NCBI RefSeq assembly: GCF_000420325.1
Contig: NZ_ATUS01000001.1
Location: 1,492,463-1,556,462 of the forward strand
Source of the DNA: Spongiibacter tropicus DSM 19543
GTDB lineage: Bacteria; Pseudomonadota; Gammaproteobacteria; Pseudomonadales; Spongiibacteraceae
Reading direction: 5' to 3'
Length of the DNA: 64,000 bases
A program made the position numbers and the translations under genes. How positions within the stretch are numbered: the first letter of the stretch is position 1; the number at the start of each line of letters is the position of its first letter. This document shows positions 30,023-39,651 of the stretch, piece after piece. The notes beneath the pieces were generated by a model that did not search any database, was not told where the DNA came from, and saw only the letters and a list, made by a program, of their open reading frames with translations.

Positions 30023-30847
30023 ATGAGCGACTTACCGCTACTGATTGAAGCCGCCGATCTTGAACAGGCACTGGACACACCGGAACTGCTGATTCTCGAC
30101 ACCAGCAGCCGGGAAAACTACCTGCGCCACCATATTCCGGGGGCCCTGCATATCGCCCCCGCCGAACTCCAGCGCGGTGAAAAACCCGCCGTTGGCAAAA
30201 TTCCCCACGAGGAACAACTCCAGGCCCTGTTTTCACGAGTGGGCCTGCACCCGGACAGCCACGTACTGGTCTACGATGACGAAGGCGGCGGCTGGGCCGG
30301 GCGCCTGATCTGGACCCTCGACGCTATCGGTCACCACCGTTACTCTTACTTGAACGGCGGTCTTCACGCCTGGCTGGCGGGCGACCACCCGGTAGAAAGT
30401 GGCGAGAACACCGCCGAGCCCAGTGAGCTGGAGATCCATATCGACAGCACCCCCATCGCCGAGATCGAGGATTTCATCACGCTGCTGGACAACCGCCAGC
30501 TTGTCATCTGGGATGCTCGCTCCCCGGAAGAATACCGCGGCGAAAAAGTGCTGGCCCAACGTGGCGGCCACATCCCCGGCGCCGTCAATCTCGACTGGCT
30601 GGAACTGATGGACAAGGCCAATAACTATCGTTTCAAAGGCTTAGATAGTCTGAAGGCCACGCTGGAGTCGCTGGGCATTACCCCGGACCGCAGCGTGATT
30701 ACCCACTGCCAGACCCACCACCGCTCTGGCCTGAGCTATTTGCTGATGAAAATTCTCGGTTACCCGCACATCAAGGGCTATCACGGCTCCTGGGGCGAGT
30801 GGGGCAACCGGAGCGACACACCCATTCGCGAGGGCGGCGAGCCCTGA
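30023..30847 (+). CDS. Two-domain rhodanese-type sulfurtransferase
   Basis: A 274-aa protein with two rhodanese domains. In the N-terminal one (about 10-130) the catalytic loop position holds Asp (VYDDEGGGWAGRL), so it is structural. The C-terminal one (about 150-265) has active-site Cys229 in HCQTHHRSG. The CQTHHR loop is like P. aeruginosa rhodanese (RhdA), suggesting thiosulfate:cyanide or thioredoxin-linked sulfur transfer. It lies between rsgA and psd as in Pseudomonas; the co-oriented psd starts 72 bases later. Confidence 0.92.
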   Translation: MSDLPLLIEAADLEQALDTPELLILDTSSRENYLRHHIPGALHIAPAELQRGEKPAVGKIPHEEQLQALFSRVGLHPDSHVLVYDDEGGGWAGRLIWTLDAIGHHRYSYLNGGLHAWLAGDHPVESGENTAEPSELEIHIDSTPIAEIEDFITLLDNRQLVIWDARSPEEYRGEKVLAQRGGHIPGAVNLDWLELMDKANNYRFKGLDSLKATLESLGITPDRSVITHCQTHHRSGLSYLLMKILGYPHIKGYHGSWGEWGNRSDTPIREGGEP

Positions 30848-30919
30848 TTACCGGCAGCAAGCCACCGACACATTGCCAACAGATAACCAGCTCACAACCA
30901 CACTGATAGAGACAAGGCC

Positions 30920-31759
30920 TTGGATACCGCATTTATTATTCTGCAATACCTGTTACCCCAGCACCTGCTGTCGCGCCTGGTCGGCAAACTTGCCGAGTGT
31001 CGCCTGCCCTGGCTGAAAAACCTGTTGATCCGGCGCTTTATTACGCAGTACAAGGTCGACATGAGTGAAGCAGTGGACAGCGCACCGGAGGCCTACGCCA
31101 ACTTCAACGCTTTTTTCACCCGGGCACTGAAAGACGGCGCCCGCCCCATCGACGACGCCCCGGTTGTCTGCCCTGCCGACGGCGCGATCAGCCAACTGGG
31201 AGAGATCAATCGCGGTCGGATTTTTCAGGCCAAAGGCCAGGATTACAGCCTGCAAACCCTGCTGGGTGACGACAAGGCCCTGACCGCCGAATTCGACGGC
31301 GGCAGCTTTGCCACGATCTACCTGTCCCCCCGCGACTACCATCGGGTTCATATGCCGGTAGACGGCACCCTGCGCAGCATGACCTACGTGCCGGGCAAAC
31401 TGTTTTCAGTCAATACCACCACGGCGGAAAATGTGCGCAGCCTGTTTGCCCGCAACGAGCGCGCGATATGCGTGTTTGATACGGAGTTCGGGCCCATGGC
31501 CATGATTCTGGTCGGCGCCATGATCGTCGCCGGGATTGAAACCGTGTGGGATGGACAGATCGCCCCACCGCCGCGCCAGATCACAACACGCAATTATCCG
31601 CAGGACGCACCGACGCTGAAAAAAGGTGAGGAAATGGGCCGTTTCAAACTCGGCTCCACGGTCATACTGCTGTTTGGCAAGGATAAAATCGACTGGCTGG
31701 ACAAGTTTGAAGCCCTGACCCCCACACGCCTGGGTGAGGCACTGGCCGAGCGGGATTAA
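30920..31759 (+). CDS. psd: Phosphatidylserine decarboxylase proenzyme
   Basis: A 279-aa inner-membrane enzyme making phosphatidylethanolamine. The self-cleavage motif LGST is at residues 244-247, with Ser246 becoming the pyruvoyl group; [23 protein letters not shown] and the catalytic His segment are intact. The start is TTG ([18 protein letters not shown]), placed by homology, with AAGG just before it. Its stop overlaps the 3' end of convergent epmA by four bases. Confidence 0.95.
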   Translation: MDTAFIILQYLLPQHLLSRLVGKLAECRLPWLKNLLIRRFITQYKVDMSEAVDSAPEAYANFNAFFTRALKDGARPIDDAPVVCPADGAISQLGEINRGRIFQAKGQDYSLQTLLGDDKALTAEFDGGSFATIYLSPRDYHRVHMPVDGTLRSMTYVPGKLFSVNTTTAENVRSLFARNERAICVFDTEFGPMAMILVGAMIVAGIETVWDGQIAPPPRQITTRNYPQDAPTLKKGEEMGRFKLGSTVILLFGKDKIDWLDKFEALTPTRLGEALAERD

Positions 31760-32715
31760 ACCCGCTCCAACGGAAAGGCAATCACCTCATCAATACGCTC
31801 AGCCCCAAGGCTGAGCATCACCAAGCGGTCAAAGCCCATCGCCACACCGCTACAGGGCGGCAGACCGGCATTCATCGCCGCCAGTAAATAGCGATCGATC
31901 GGCGGCAGCTCCTGCCCGGCCGTTTTGCGCTGCTCGTGATCGCGGCGGATTCTGCGCAGCAGCTCACTGGCATCGCGCAGTTCATCGTAGCCATTTGCCA
32001 GTTCCAGTCCGCCACTGAAAGCCTCAAAGCGGCACGCAAGCGCCAGCCCATCGCGGCCATTTTCCACCTTTGCCAGCGCCGCCTGTGAGGCGGGAAAGTC
32101 GTAGACGAGAGTGAGTTCTTCAGGGTCGAATGCCGCTTCCACAACCGTGGACATCAACAGTTGTAACCACATGTCCCGATCATCGCTGTCGAAGTTCAGC
32201 TCCAGATGTCCGGCCGCGCAATCGCGCAAGGCATCCACCGAGGCGGTAAACGGGTCCAGCCCCGCATGTTCGATAAATGCCTGCCGATAACTCACATCCC
32301 GGCGTGGATGCTCACCGATCAGGGTGTTGATGAGCGCGACGACCTCATCCATCAAAGCTGGCAGCGGCATATCCGGCCGGTACCATTCAAGCATGGAGAA
32401 TTCAGGGTTGTGACGCCCCCCCCGCTCACCGCGACGGAACGCTTTGCAAAGCTGATAGATCGGCCCGCTACCGGCGGCCAGCAGGCGTTTCATGGCAAAT
32501 TCAGGAGAGGTTTGCAGGTAGAGAGGATGATCGCCCGACAGGGGATCGGTCGCCGCAATAGCGTCAATATTCGGATCAGTGACCGGCGCGGAGGCCAACA
32601 GCGGTGTTTCCACCTCCATCACCCCGCGTGCCGCAAAGAACTGCCGAACCGCCATCAGCAGTTCGGCACGGCGCCCCAGCGCAGCCAGCGTTGCAGTGGG
32701 ACGCCAGTCGCGCAA
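31756..32715 (-). CDS. epmA: EF-P beta-lysylation ligase EpmA
   Basis: A 319-aa class II LysRS-like enzyme (PoxA/GenX) that attaches (R)-beta-lysine to EF-P. It has no anticodon-binding domain. Core motifs: [50 protein letters not shown] and [12 protein letters not shown]. The start is TTG immediately after the efp stop (TAA-TTG), so the gene is translated by reinitiation or coupling. All three EF-P genes are together here, which is unusual enough to be helpful. Confidence 0.95.
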   Translation of the reverse strand: MRDWRPTATLAALGRRAELLMAVRQFFAARGVMEVETPLLASAPVTDPNIDAIAATDPLSGDHPLYLQTSPEFAMKRLLAAGSGPIYQLCKAFRRGERGGRHNPEFSMLEWYRPDMPLPALMDEVVALINTLIGEHPRRDVSYRQAFIEHAGLDPFTASVDALRDCAAGHLELNFDSDDRDMWLQLLMSTVVEAAFDPEELTLVYDFPASQAALAKVENGRDGLALACRFEAFSGGLELANGYDELRDASELLRRIRRDHEQRKTAGQELPPIDRYLLAAMNAGLPPCSGVAMGFDRLVMLSLGAERIDEVIAFPLERV

Positions 32716-33285
32716 TTAGCTTTTCACCCGGCTAACGTATTCACCACTGCGGGTGTCAACACGAACGACTTCGCCCTGACTGATGAACAAGGGCACTTTG
32801 ACCACAGCGCCCGTGCTCAGGTGCGCAGGCTTGGTACCACCCTGGGCGGTATCACCTTTCAGGCCGGGGTCAGTTTCCACAATTTCCAGCTCGACAAAGT
32901 TGGGCGGAGTAACCGACAGCGGGGCGCCGTTGTAAAGGGTCACGGTGCACAGATCCTGCTCTTTCAGCCACTGTGAGGCATCGCCTACGGCTTTGGCATC
33001 GGCCTGAACCTGCTCGAAATTATTGGGGTCCATGAAGTGATAGAATTCCCCGTCGTTGTAGAGGTATTCCATTTCATGATCCATCACATCGGCACCTTCC
33101 AGCGATTCACCGGATTTGAAGGTCCGCTCCCAAACACGGCCGGTGTTGAGGTTGCGCATCTTCACGCGGTTGAAGGCTTGGCCCTTGCCGGGCTTTACAA
33201 ATTCATTATCCAGAATTGAGCAGGGCTCACCATCGAGCATCACTTTCAATCCCGAACGAAATTCGTTGGTAGAATAGACAGCCAT
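32716..33285 (-). CDS. efp: Elongation factor P
   Basis: A 189-aa three-domain translation factor that rescues ribosomes stalled at polyproline. The modified residue is Lys34 in KPGKGQAF, the form recognised by EpmA/EpmB rather than the arginine form rhamnosylated in P. aeruginosa. The C-terminal domain ends with [17 protein letters not shown]. It heads an efp-epmA operon and diverges from epmB with 46 bases between starts. Confidence 0.98.
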   Translation of the reverse strand: MAVYSTNEFRSGLKVMLDGEPCSILDNEFVKPGKGQAFNRVKMRNLNTGRVWERTFKSGESLEGADVMDHEMEYLYNDGEFYHFMDPNNFEQVQADAKAVGDASQWLKEQDLCTVTLYNGAPLSVTPPNFVELEIVETDPGLKGDTAQGGTKPAHLSTGAVVKVPLFISQGEVVRVDTRSGEYVSRVKS

Positions 33286-33331
33286 GATTATCCTCAGCGA
33301 CTGGGTTTACGCGTAATTGAAAAAGGGCAAC

Positions 33332-34342
33332 ATGATACCTCTTAACGCGCCATATTGGCAGACTGCAGATTGGCAGGAACAGTACCGCTCAATGATTCGC
33401 GACCCGCAGCAACTGTTCGAGCGTTTGCAGCTAAACCCGGAGGAGCGCCCGGACCTCAGTGCGGCGCTGCGAAGCTTTCCCCTGCGCGTGACCGAGGCCT
33501 TCGTCGCCAAGATGCAAGTCGGCGACTGGGAAGACCCCCTGTTGCTGCAGATATTGCCACAGCAGGCCGAGGTCGACGTCACACCCGGCTACAGCGACGA
33601 CCCCCTCGACGAGGCCAGCGCCAACCCCATACCCGGGCTGATCCACAAATACCACGGGCGGGTGCTGCTGATTACCAGCCCGGCCTGCGCGGTTCACTGT
33701 CGCTATTGCTTCCGGCGCAATTTTCCCTACAACGACAACCGGCCCAGTCTGGCAGACTGGCAACAGGCCATCGACTATATTGCCAGTCACCCGGAAATCA
33801 GCGAAGTCATCCTCAGTGGCGGTGACCCACTGTCACTGCCCGATGACTATCTGGCCATTCTGCGCGACCGACTGGCCGCCATCGACCACGTCACCACCCT
33901 GCGCCTGCACACCCGCATGCCGCTGGTGTTACCGGCGAGGATTACCGAGACGCTACTGGACAGTCTCGAGCACCCAAGGCTGCAGACGGTCATAGTGATC
34001 CACAGCAATCACGCCAATGAACTGGATAGCCACAGCGAAGCCGCCCTCCTCGCCTTGAAGCACCGGGGGTTTACACTTCTCAACCAAAGCGTGTTATTGC
34101 GCGGCATCAATGATTCCGCCGACACGCTATCTGCGCTGAGTCGACGTCTATTCGCCTGTGGAGTGCTACCCTACTATTTACATGTCTTGGACAAAGTGAA
34201 CGGCGCCAGTCATTTTGAGCGCAGCGACGAGGAAGCCGTCGCGCTCGCCGAAGCGATGCTTGCCCGACTACCGGGCTATCTGGTGCCCAAACTGGTTCGG
34301 GAAGAACCCGGGGCTCTAAGCAAACGCCCACTTGCGCTATGA
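33332..34342 (+). CDS. epmB: EF-P lysine 2,3-aminomutase EpmB
   Basis: A 336-aa radical-SAM, PLP-dependent aminomutase that makes (R)-beta-lysine for EF-P. The radical-SAM motif is CAVHCRYCFRRNFPY (C-x3-C-x2-C); SGGDPLSLPDDYL and the PLP Lys region near HVLDKVNGASHF are intact. The ATG at 33332 is preferred to a TTG five codons upstream. Presence of this gene agrees with Lys34 in EF-P. Confidence 0.96.
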   Translation: MIPLNAPYWQTADWQEQYRSMIRDPQQLFERLQLNPEERPDLSAALRSFPLRVTEAFVAKMQVGDWEDPLLLQILPQQAEVDVTPGYSDDPLDEASANPIPGLIHKYHGRVLLITSPACAVHCRYCFRRNFPYNDNRPSLADWQQAIDYIASHPEISEVILSGGDPLSLPDDYLAILRDRLAAIDHVTTLRLHTRMPLVLPARITETLLDSLEHPRLQTVIVIHSNHANELDSHSEAALLALKHRGFTLLNQSVLLRGINDSADTLSALSRRLFACGVLPYYLHVLDKVNGASHFERSDEEAVALAEAMLARLPGYLVPKLVREEPGALSKRPLAL

Positions 34343-34415
34343 TGGTGTAACGCGTAGAAAACAATTCTGAGCAGCCATCGATATTTATCGCCCTGTCATA
34401 AAAAAGCGGACGACA

Positions 34416-36224
34416 ATGAACAGCACCTCCAGCCTGTTGGTACCCTTGCCAGAAATCAATCGCCATCAGCACAGCCTGTTTGTGCTGAACGCCACTGCTG
34501 TGGGCAAATGGCTGGATACGCTGCCCCGCGCCAATCTCGGCGAGACGACCCGCCGTCTCTACCAAGCGCTGGGTGAATTAAGTCACGTTCGCTGCAAAGG
34601 CAAAGACCGCTTCGATATTCTCGAAAAATTTAGACCTCATGTGCACTACATCACCGACGGCCTGGCTCAGCATTACCTGAATAAAGCCATCGTACTGCCG
34701 GAAAAAGCGGAAAAAATTGTCCTGCTGGCCGATACGCTCAATACCGTACTCGCGCAGGGCTACTGTCAGGCATTCATCGCCATGGAGCTGGAATCACGCC
34801 TGCTCAAGCCCAAAGAAACGATGGCGGCCTGTCTGCATCGGGCGATGACCGAACACGCGTCGGTACTGCTGCGCACCTACCAACTGTACCGCTCACCAGG
34901 TTCGCGCTTCTGGCTGAACCTGCACAATATTTTCCACGCCGCTCAGCTCCACAAACTGGAGCGCGCGAAAATCAGTGACAAGTCCCGGGGCAGCGGCACG
35001 CTCGAACAAGCCTACCTGCGACCATTGATGCTCGCCTGCAGCCGCTGTCATCAGATGCCACAGCGGTATATGGAGCAGGTATTTGTTGGCTTGAACTACT
35101 GGACGGCGCATCTCGAGCTGCGCAACAAGGGCCTGGAGAGCTGTGTCTTCCTGTTAGATCCGGAAGAAGATCGCCCACCGCTATACCGTGAACTGGCCAA
35201 CCGGGCTCCGGCACCCGGCTGGCTGGGCATCGATACTCGCGCACTTCAGGGTGGCAGCGCCAAATTACTGCACCTGATTCCTCCTTCCTCGCAGGGCAAG
35301 TCCATTAAAATGCCGGAGTCGCTGCTGGCACAGCTCAGTATCGCCTGGAGCGCAGCGACGGTCCGTGCCTCTGAGCGCATCCCCTGCAATGAAACAGCGC
35401 TGATCACCGTGGGCATGAACCCCACACATTACTACGCCGCAAATCAAATGCCGTTCGAGCAGTTCGAAATCGACGGCGATGATGCCCACCTCCGCCCGGA
35501 CCCCTACAGTGGAAAAACGCAAGAGGGTGACCCCTGGTCGCAGATAAGCAGTCACGACACTCGCGAAGTGGAAGGAGAAACACTACCGACCTGGGGCGTC
35601 AGTCGTCATGGTTCGGCGGAAATCGAAAATATTGACTACCGCTTACCCCAGGACGGTCCAGCCGCCGGAAAAGCAGAAGCCCAGTACAGCTACCTGCGCG
35701 CCCGGCTCCTCGACAGCAGCAGCAATGGCTATCGGATCGAATGGCCAGATTCACCAACCCTGCGCATTCGTACAGGTGAGGTCATCGGCATCAAAACCAA
35801 TGACTACGACAGCTGGCGTGTTGCCATCGTCCGCTGGCTGCGCAGTGATGACAGCCATCAGATGGGCGTGGAAGTCGTGGCCTCAGCCGCAACGCCCTAC
35901 AGCGCACGACCTGTTCAGGCCGGGCTGCCTGTCGAAGAGTTTCAGCGTGCACTACTTATTCCCAGCGACCCGCAAAACAACGATGCTCGCATCATGCTGA
36001 CCAGCACCGCGTCATTTTCTGCCGGGCAGACCGTCGAACTCGTGCGACCCGGCCATGTTATGCGCATCAAGCTTGGCGACTGCCTCGACAGTTCAACCGC
36101 ATTCAAGCTATTCAGTTACCGGGATCAAGGACGCACCCCGCCAGTAAGCGAAGGAAAGCTCACCGCGTCACACAGCGATGATGAAGGCGAAGCCGACTTC
36201 CATAAAATATGGGATATTCTGTAG
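34416..36224 (+). CDS. Uncharacterised 602-aa protein upstream of fimX-like gene
   Basis: I recognise no catalytic domain. The N-terminal two thirds are helical and rich in Leu/His (for example LPEINRHQHSLFVLNATAVG). The part from about residue 425 on is beta-rich (RIEWPDSPTLRIRTGEVIGIKT; WRVAIVRWLRSDDSHQMGVEVVA) and resembles a degenerate PilZ-like barrel. Position and size match the hypothetical gene that precedes fimX in Pseudomonas (PA4958 region), an inference from gene order. The fimX-like gene begins 38 bases after its stop, so they are probably co-transcribed and may act in one c-di-GMP or pilus pathway. There is no signal peptide; it is predicted cytoplasmic. Confidence 0.7.
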   Translation: MNSTSSLLVPLPEINRHQHSLFVLNATAVGKWLDTLPRANLGETTRRLYQALGELSHVRCKGKDRFDILEKFRPHVHYITDGLAQHYLNKAIVLPEKAEKIVLLADTLNTVLAQGYCQAFIAMELESRLLKPKETMAACLHRAMTEHASVLLRTYQLYRSPGSRFWLNLHNIFHAAQLHKLERAKISDKSRGSGTLEQAYLRPLMLACSRCHQMPQRYMEQVFVGLNYWTAHLELRNKGLESCVFLLDPEEDRPPLYRELANRAPAPGWLGIDTRALQGGSAKLLHLIPPSSQGKSIKMPESLLAQLSIAWSAATVRASERIPCNETALITVGMNPTHYYAANQMPFEQFEIDGDDAHLRPDPYSGKTQEGDPWSQISSHDTREVEGETLPTWGVSRHGSAEIENIDYRLPQDGPAAGKAEAQYSYLRARLLDSSSNGYRIEWPDSPTLRIRTGEVIGIKTNDYDSWRVAIVRWLRSDDSHQMGVEVVASAATPYSARPVQAGLPVEEFQRALLIPSDPQNNDARIMLTSTASFSAGQTVELVRPGHVMRIKLGDCLDSSTAFKLFSYRDQGRTPPVSEGKLTASHSDDEGEADFHKIWDIL

Positions 36225-36262
36225 AGACAAGCGCCTGTATTGCGCTCAGTATCTGAGGCACT

Positions 36263-38269
36263 ATGACCCGTAATTCTGCCAACAAACTGCTGTTCATCGG
36301 CCTGTCGGACGACGACGCCGAGGACATCGTCAGCACCTTTCGCCGGGCGGGTAAGGTTGCGCATACACGCAGTATCAGCGATGGGCCACAGCTGGAAAAG
36401 CTGCTTGGCGACGAGCGCTGGGATCTCATTTTCTTCGACGCCATGCGCTCCAGCCTGCCGATTGAGCAGTGCGGCAAAATTTTGCGGCACCTGAGCTGTG
36501 ACCTGCCTCTTATCTATCTCAATGACGACGAGGGGCTTCCACTGCCCGATGAGGCAGTGAGCCTGATTCTCAGCAGCCACAATCGCAGTCGCTTGTTCAT
36601 GCTGGCCCAGCGGGAACTGCAGGCCCTGGAAACCCGCCGCGAGCTAACCGCCACGCAACAGGCACTGCAGGAAGAGCAGCAGCGTAACAGCCTGCTCCTT
36701 AATACCCACCAGGACGCGGTTTGCTACATCACCGACGGCATGATCATCTATGCCAACGAACTGTTCTGCCAGCGCATGAATCAGGAAGAGCTGGACGGTT
36801 TTCCGATTGTCGATCTGATCGCCAACAAGGATCAGGAACGCTTCAAGAACGCACTGAAAAAACAGTTGCAGACAGATCAGGGCACCCAGTTTGAAGTCAG
36901 CTTTGTCGATGCTGACAATCAGGAGTTCAAAGCCAGTATTCACTGCGACAATGCCAGCTACGATGGCGAGGCATGCATTCAACTCACCCTGCACGACAAT
37001 TCGACGGAAGCAGCCACTGGCCACCTCGACCCGTCCACGGGACTGGCTAATCGCCGGTACTTCCAGCAACTGCTTCAGGACTTTGTCGACACCCAGCGCA
37101 ACAGCAACAGCGCGCTGCTCATTCTCAAGCTGGATAACTTCAGCAAGCACCGCCATGACCTCAAACTGTCCGGCATGGAGCTGCTGCTTGAGCACCTCAG
37201 CGAGCGCATCCAGGCACTGTTGCCAGCACAACACTACGGTCGCATCACCGATGACATGATTGCCGTTATCGCACACCACGTACCCAGCCAGCGTGCGCTG
37301 GAAATGGCTAACGAACTGCTTAGAGCCATCGAGGGGGAAATTTTTGAGGTGCGGAAACAGTCTCGACAATGCACGTTGAGCGCAATTATTCTGCCCATCA
37401 ACCACCTCACGGCGCCGCACGCGGCCTCGCTAATAGACAATGGCTACGACAGCCTGCAGCGACTGACGCAATCCGGCGGCAATCACGCCGAGATTTATCA
37501 CCGGGATCGCCAACAGCTTCAAAGCCGGGGCAGCATCAGCGACGTGGTCGATGAAGCCTTCGCCGACGAGCGACTGCAAATTTTATTTCAACCGATCATT
37601 AACCTCAGTGAGGCCGACGGCGATTACTACGAGTCGTTTCTGGATATTCGCGACTGGCAGGAAGGCGAAGTCACCGCCGGCGAAATGCTTCGCGCCATTG
37701 AGGGCGACCCCGGCAACAACAAGCTCGATCGCTGGATCGTGGTCGAAACCACCAAACAACTGGCCAAACGCCGCAGCGATGGCGACGACATCAATCTGAC
37801 GATTAATCTCAGCGGCAATGTCTTTCACGATGAAGAGTTCTGCTCCTGGCTGGGCGTTGCGATGAAAGCCGCTGGTCTGCCCGGCAGGGCCGTCACTCTG
37901 CAATTCAGCGAAGAGAGTATTGCCAGCTCACTCAAACCGGCACTGGACTGCTGTCGGCAGCTGGCAGACATGGGCGTAGGCGTGGCCGTGCGCAACTATG
38001 GCCGTAGCAAGGGTGGCAATAAATTCCTTCAGCATGTGCAGCCGCGCCTGATTAAGCCCGGCGTGCGCAAAACTGACAGCCTGAGCACCGAAGAAATTCG
38101 CGACATTATTGAAGGCGGACGCCGCCTGAACAGCCGGGTATTGATCCCCAATGTGAGCAGTGCCGCCAGTCTGGCCGTATTATGGCAGCTGGGCCCCGAC
38201 TTTATTCAAGGCAGCTATGTGCAGGATCCTTCGCCGGAGATGAGCTACGAGTTCGCGACGTTCGGCTGA
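36263..38269 (+). CDS. FimX-like degenerate REC-PAS-GGDEF-EAL protein
   Basis: A 668-aa protein with four modules. The receiver-like domain (about 8-115) keeps Asp59 but lacks the usual Lys. The PAS region spans about 130-245. The GGDEF domain (about 255-420) has GRITDD at 326-331 in place of the signature. The EAL domain (about 430-660) has ESFL (457-460) in place of EAL. Both enzymatic motifs are lost, so it is predicted to be a c-di-GMP receptor rather than a cyclase or esterase, like P. aeruginosa FimX, which controls type IV pilus assembly. Order with serB downstream supports this. Its 3' end overlaps convergent serB by 25 bases. Confidence 0.85.
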   Translation: MTRNSANKLLFIGLSDDDAEDIVSTFRRAGKVAHTRSISDGPQLEKLLGDERWDLIFFDAMRSSLPIEQCGKILRHLSCDLPLIYLNDDEGLPLPDEAVSLILSSHNRSRLFMLAQRELQALETRRELTATQQALQEEQQRNSLLLNTHQDAVCYITDGMIIYANELFCQRMNQEELDGFPIVDLIANKDQERFKNALKKQLQTDQGTQFEVSFVDADNQEFKASIHCDNASYDGEACIQLTLHDNSTEAATGHLDPSTGLANRRYFQQLLQDFVDTQRNSNSALLILKLDNFSKHRHDLKLSGMELLLEHLSERIQALLPAQHYGRITDDMIAVIAHHVPSQRALEMANELLRAIEGEIFEVRKQSRQCTLSAIILPINHLTAPHAASLIDNGYDSLQRLTQSGGNHAEIYHRDRQQLQSRGSISDVVDEAFADERLQILFQPIINLSEADGDYYESFLDIRDWQEGEVTAGEMLRAIEGDPGNNKLDRWIVVETTKQLAKRRSDGDDINLTINLSGNVFHDEEFCSWLGVAMKAAGLPGRAVTLQFSEESIASSLKPALDCCRQLADMGVGVAVRNYGRSKGGNKFLQHVQPRLIKPGVRKTDSLSTEEIRDIIEGGRRLNSRVLIPNVSSAASLAVLWQLGPDFIQGSYVQDPSPEMSYEFATFG

Positions 38270-39483
38270 TGCGGTGAAGTGAGACGGTCACTGATCCCCA
38301 GCAAATAAAGAATGCCGTCCAAGCCCAATGTCGAAATCGACTGTTTGGCATTTTCCCGCACAATCGGTTTGGCCCGGAATGCAATCCCCAAACCGGCAAT
38401 GCTCAGCATGGGCAGGTCGTTGGCACCGTCACCGACCGCGATGCACTGCTCCATATCAATGCCTTCCTTGCGGGCAATTTCCTGCAATAGCTCGGCCTTA
38501 CGCTGGCCATCCACCACCACACCACTGACCTCGCCGGTGACTTTGCCATCCTGGATAGCCAGCTCGTTGGCATAGACGTAGTCGATTCCCAAGCGCTCCT
38601 GCAAAAAGCGCCCGAAGTAGGTAAAGCCGCCCGACAGAATCGCCGTTTTATAGCCGAGACGCTTGAGCGTCGACACCAGGCGCTCGGCGCCTTCGGTAAT
38701 CGGCAGAGCCTGCGCGATCCCTTCGAGCACGGACTCGTCCAGCCCCTTGAGCAAAGCCACCCGCGCGGCAAAGCTCTCTTTGAAATCAATCTCGCCGCGC
38801 ATCGCCCGCTCGGTGATTTCCACCACCTGCTCACCGACTCCAGCAGCCCGGGCCAGCTCGTCGATCACTTCAGCCTCGATCAGCGTGGAATCCATATCGA
38901 AGGCCACCAGGCGGCGGGTGCGCCGGAACATACTGTCTTCCTGATAGGCAATATCGATATCCATGGCGCTGGCCAGCTGCAGCAGCTCCCGGCGAAAGTC
39001 TGACGCATCCACCAGATTGCCCCGCACCGACAACTCCACCGAGGCCTTGGCTTGCTCGTCGACGCCTTCAAGTGGCACGCGCCCCGACAAGCGATCAATA
39101 CGGTCTATATTCAAACCATAGCGAGACACAATCTCGGTCACCCGGGCAATGTGCCGGGCACTGATCTTGCGCGCCAGCAGCGTGACGATATGCCGCTGCT
39201 TGCCCTGCCCAGCCACCCACTGCTGATAACGCTCGGCCTCAACAGGGAGAAAGCGCACCTGCAACTGCATTTCATGGCAGCGAAACAGTACGTCTTTGAG
39301 GATGCTCGCCGCTTCAGTGCCCGCTGGCAGTGACACCAGCAGCCCCAGTGACAGGCTGTCGTGAATCACCGCCTGACCAATATCAAGCACCGTCACCTCG
39401 TGATCGGCGAGAATACCGGTAATCGAGCTGGTCACGCCGGGGCGATCGTCGCCGGCGATATTGATCATGATGATTTCGTTCAC
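38245..39483 (-). CDS. serB: Phosphoserine phosphatase with ACT domains
   Basis: A 412-aa enzyme for the last step of serine synthesis. Two ACT regulatory domains (about 1-85 and 95-175) precede a HAD phosphatase domain with Asp196 (nucleophile) and Asp198 in FDMDSTL, SGGFTYFG and GDGANDLPML. The start is GTG, supported by AAGGGGG seven bases upstream; an ATG five codons later is the alternative. It is divergent from the ahpA-like gene, as serB and ytjB are in E. coli. Confidence 0.96.
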   Translation of the reverse strand: MNEIIMINIAGDDRPGVTSSITGILADHEVTVLDIGQAVIHDSLSLGLLVSLPAGTEAASILKDVLFRCHEMQLQVRFLPVEAERYQQWVAGQGKQRHIVTLLARKISARHIARVTEIVSRYGLNIDRIDRLSGRVPLEGVDEQAKASVELSVRGNLVDASDFRRELLQLASAMDIDIAYQEDSMFRRTRRLVAFDMDSTLIEAEVIDELARAAGVGEQVVEITERAMRGEIDFKESFAARVALLKGLDESVLEGIAQALPITEGAERLVSTLKRLGYKTAILSGGFTYFGRFLQERLGIDYVYANELAIQDGKVTGEVSGVVVDGQRKAELLQEIARKEGIDMEQCIAVGDGANDLPMLSIAGLGIAFRAKPIVRENAKQSISTLGLDGILYLLGISDRLTSPHQPNVANS

Positions 39484-39651
39484 ACTGCCCCCTTGGTTTG
39501 CGCGCTATTGTAGCGGGACTGCCGGTTTCGCCCAAGCACACCATGCGCGAAAGGCCACAATTTCACAGCTGTGCGAAGAAGCCTGCCTACCGCCGCTGCA
39601 GGCTTGCTATACTCGCGCCAGCAACCTCACTCTTCAGCCCGGGAACACGCC

